From positions 56,526-120,525 of the forward strand of contig JAODBK010000087.1 in NCBI GenBank assembly GCA_025463925.1: DNA of 64,000 bases. The letters run 5' to 3'. Shown here one piece after another: positions 62,598 to 64,000 of this stretch. Within the stretch, counting starts at the first letter, position 1. Every line of letters begins with the position of its first letter. The notes beneath the pieces were generated by a model, which saw only the letters and a list, made by a program, of their open reading frames with translations, made no database searches and had not been told where the DNA came from. A program made the position numbers and the translations under genes. Source of the stretch: Acidimicrobiales bacterium (GTDB lineage: Bacteria; Actinomycetota; Acidimicrobiia; Acidimicrobiales; AC-14).

Positions 62598-64000
62598 TAC
62601 TCGAGCACCCCGTCGGCGGCCAGCTGCTGCTGCTCCGCGTCCGACAGGCCGAGCACGTCGCCGAGGACGTCCTTGCTGTCCTGGCCGAGCGTGGGCGACG
62701 GCCGCCGGTAGCCGCCGTCGCCGTCGCTCAGGCGGAAGCCGTTGCGCTCGTACGCGCCTTCGCCGAGGAACGGGTGGGTCATGCGGACGAAGTGGCCGCG
62801 GTGGGCCAGTTGCGGATCGGCGAAGGTGTCGTCGAAGTCCTGCACCGGCACCGCCTCGACACCGGTTGCCTGGAGGGCTTCGGCGACCTCCAGCGGCGAC
62901 CGCGTCGCGCACCACGCGGCGAGGTCGTCGCCCGCGACCTTCGCGAGCCGCTCGGCGTCGTCGTCGTCCCACGCCGCGATCGCGACCCATCGGTCGTCGC
63001 CGGCGCAGCGGAACGCGGCGTGCACGAGGGCGCGGCCCGATGCGTCGCCGTTGCCGTTGCGGCCGATGATGCGACCGTCGTGGTGGTAGCTGAGCATCCA
63101 GGGCGTCAGTGACCACACCGCGACCTCGACCTGCGACAGGTCGATGTACACGCCGCGGCCGGTGCGCCGGCGGAACAACAGCCCGGCGGCCAGGGCGGCG
63201 GCGACGAAGCGGGGCGCCAGCGAGTCGGTGATCGTGCCGTGCGGGCCGAGCGGCTCGCGGTCGGGCCACCCGGTGATGAAGTTGAAGCCCGACAGCGCCG
63301 CGCCCTGCCCGCCGAAGCCCGGGTAGTTGCGATGCGGGCCGGTCTGCCCCTGGAGGCACGCGCTGATCATCACCAGGTCGGGCTTGTCGGCCACCAGGCT
63401 GGCGTAGTCCATGCCGAAGCCGCGCATCGCCTTGGGCGCGAAGTTCTCGCTGATGGCGTCGGCCCACTCGAACGCCAGCCGCTTGGCCAGCTCCAGTCCG
63501 CGCGGATGCTTCATGTTCAGCGTGATCCCGAGCTTGTTGGCGTTCAGCGCGTCGAACATGTCCGACCCCTCCAGGCCGTGCGGGTTCTTCGGCGACAGCG
63601 CGTAGGTGCGGAGGAAGTCCGGCCGCACACGCGACTCGATCCGCAGCACGGTGGCGCCGTGCTCGGCGAAGTACCGCGTCGCGATCGGCCCGGCCGCGCC
63701 CGACCCGAACTCCAGGATGTTGGTGCCGGCCCACGCCCCGCCCGCGCCTTCTCGTCGTCGATTCGGCACCGATTCGGTGCTGTTCTCCGGATGAGAACGT
63801 GGGGTGGGGGAGGGGTGGATGATGGCGAAGCGGGCGGGGCGGCCGTCGTCGGCGAAGAAGTCGCGGGCCGCGAGCTGGGCGGAGGCGTAGAGCTCGCGGG
63901 GGGAGTTGGCCGGCGCCAGCATGAGGTTGGTCTCGCAGGCGATCTCGTAGAGGCCGGCCATCGTGCGGGTCGCGAAGTACTCGGCGATCGGCGCCTCGAT
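62597..64000 (-). CDS. Two-domain CaiB/BaiF CoA-transferase, N-terminal part off the window
   Basis: The frame is open through the right edge. The outer 40 codons (IEAPIAEYFATRTMAGLYEIACE and onward) look like the end of a first CaiB domain. A Pro/Ser/Arg-rich linker (about 63710-63830) then leads into a second, complete CaiB domain beginning NILEFGSGAAGPIATRYFAEHGATVLRIE, with NFAPKAMRGFGMDYASL and LGQDSKDVLGDVLGLS. Such fused proteins transfer CoA. It heads the leftward operon with the PaaK-like ligase. Confidence 0.85.
   Translation of the reverse strand: MEAPIAEYFATRTMAGLYEIACETNLMLAPANSPRELYASAQLAARDFFADDGRPARFAIIHPSPTPRSHPENSTESVPNRRREGAGGAWAGTNILEFGSGAAGPIATRYFAEHGATVLRIESRVRPDFLRTYALSPKNPHGLEGSDMFDALNANKLGITLNMKHPRGLELAKRLAFEWADAISENFAPKAMRGFGMDYASLVADKPDLVMISACLQGQTGPHRNYPGFGGQGAALSGFNFITGWPDREPLGPHGTITDSLAPRFVAAALAAGLLFRRRTGRGVYIDLSQVEVAVWSLTPWMLSYHHDGRIIGRNGNGDASGRALVHAAFRCAGDDRWVAIAAWDDDDAERLAKVAGDDLAAWCATRSPLEVAEALQATGVEAVPVQDFDDTFADPQLAHRGHFVRMTHPFLGEGAYERNGFRLSDGDGGYRRPSPTLGQDSKDVLGDVLGLSDAEQQQLAADGVLE
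63766..63798. repeat. Two adjacent palindromes inside the CaiB linker coding region
   Basis: GCACCGA T TCGGTGC at 63766-63780 is a perfect palindrome and GTTCTC CGGAT GAGAAC at 63782-63798 a perfect hairpin. Both lie in the codons of the low-complexity linker between CaiB domains. Confidence 0.6.

Overview
The window is high-GC (roughly 70%) actinobacterial chromosome, packed with short intergenic gaps, GTG/TTG starts and many 4-bp start/stop overlaps. The gene mix (many acyl-CoA dehydrogenases, CoA ligases, CaiB-type CoA-transferases, thiolases, SDRs, F420-type luciferase-like proteins and a HelD-like ATPase) suggests a free-living heterotroph of Acidimicrobiia or a related actinobacterial lineage; this placement is an inference from gene content only. 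I saw no rRNA, tRNA, CRISPR array, transposase or phage gene, and no gap over 300 bp without a gene. About 62 protein genes are called; the first and last are cut by the window edges.

Layout. 1-2.4 kb: nitroreductase, an unrecognised protein, a ureidoglycolate-lyase-like protein and a cupin. 2.4-13.2 kb: CaiB CoA-transferase with enoyl-CoA hydratase, a lone AbiEi/DUF559-like protein, a divergent acyl-CoA dehydrogenase pair, two CoA ligases and two more dehydrogenases. 13.2-17.1 kb: hydantoinase/oxoprolinase-type HyuA and HyuB. 17.2-18.9 kb: two tandem secreted serine proteases. 19.0-20.5 kb: cobalt-type nitrile hydratase beta, alpha and activator. 20.5-24.5 kb: thiolase, cytochrome P450, D-2-hydroxyacid dehydrogenase, PAP2 phosphatase. 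24.5-29 kb: RraA-like protein, zinc alcohol dehydrogenase, Gfo/Idh/MocA oxidoreductase, VOC protein, hydrolase. 29-35.2 kb: molybdopterin oxidoreductase, EttA, HelD-like ATPase. 35.3-41.6 kb: duplicated SDR/luciferase-like block, lipoprotein, DUF2889, STAS and PPOX proteins. 41.6-54.6 kb: CoA ligases, hydrolase, patatin, a second divergent dehydrogenase pair, PilZ, ArsC-like, EamA transporter, DUF35 protein, thiolase and a Tat-exported beta-helix protein. 54.7-64 kb: a complete beta-oxidation set (paired dehydrogenases, hydratase, two MFE-2-like SDRs, FAS1/MaoC-like dehydratase, Ltp2-like thiolase), a PaaK-like ligase and a two-domain CaiB protein.

The genes look like several modules for activating organic acids as CoA thioesters and degrading them by beta-oxidation-like steps. 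The cluster at 54.7-61.3 kb resembles, in enzyme types, the actinobacterial modules that remove sterol side chains, but the substrate cannot be read from sequence.

The strongest unexplained signal is a shared 14-bp palindrome, TGAC-N6-GTCA (often TGACGNNNGTGTCA). It occurs at least 12 times, always in a gap in front of catabolic genes, mostly between divergent pairs. It often overlaps a TANNNT -10 box lying 6-10 bases upstream of a start codon, so many of these genes appear to make leaderless mRNA, and in three cases the start codon lies inside the palindrome. No TetR-type or other obvious repressor for this apparent regulon is encoded in the window.
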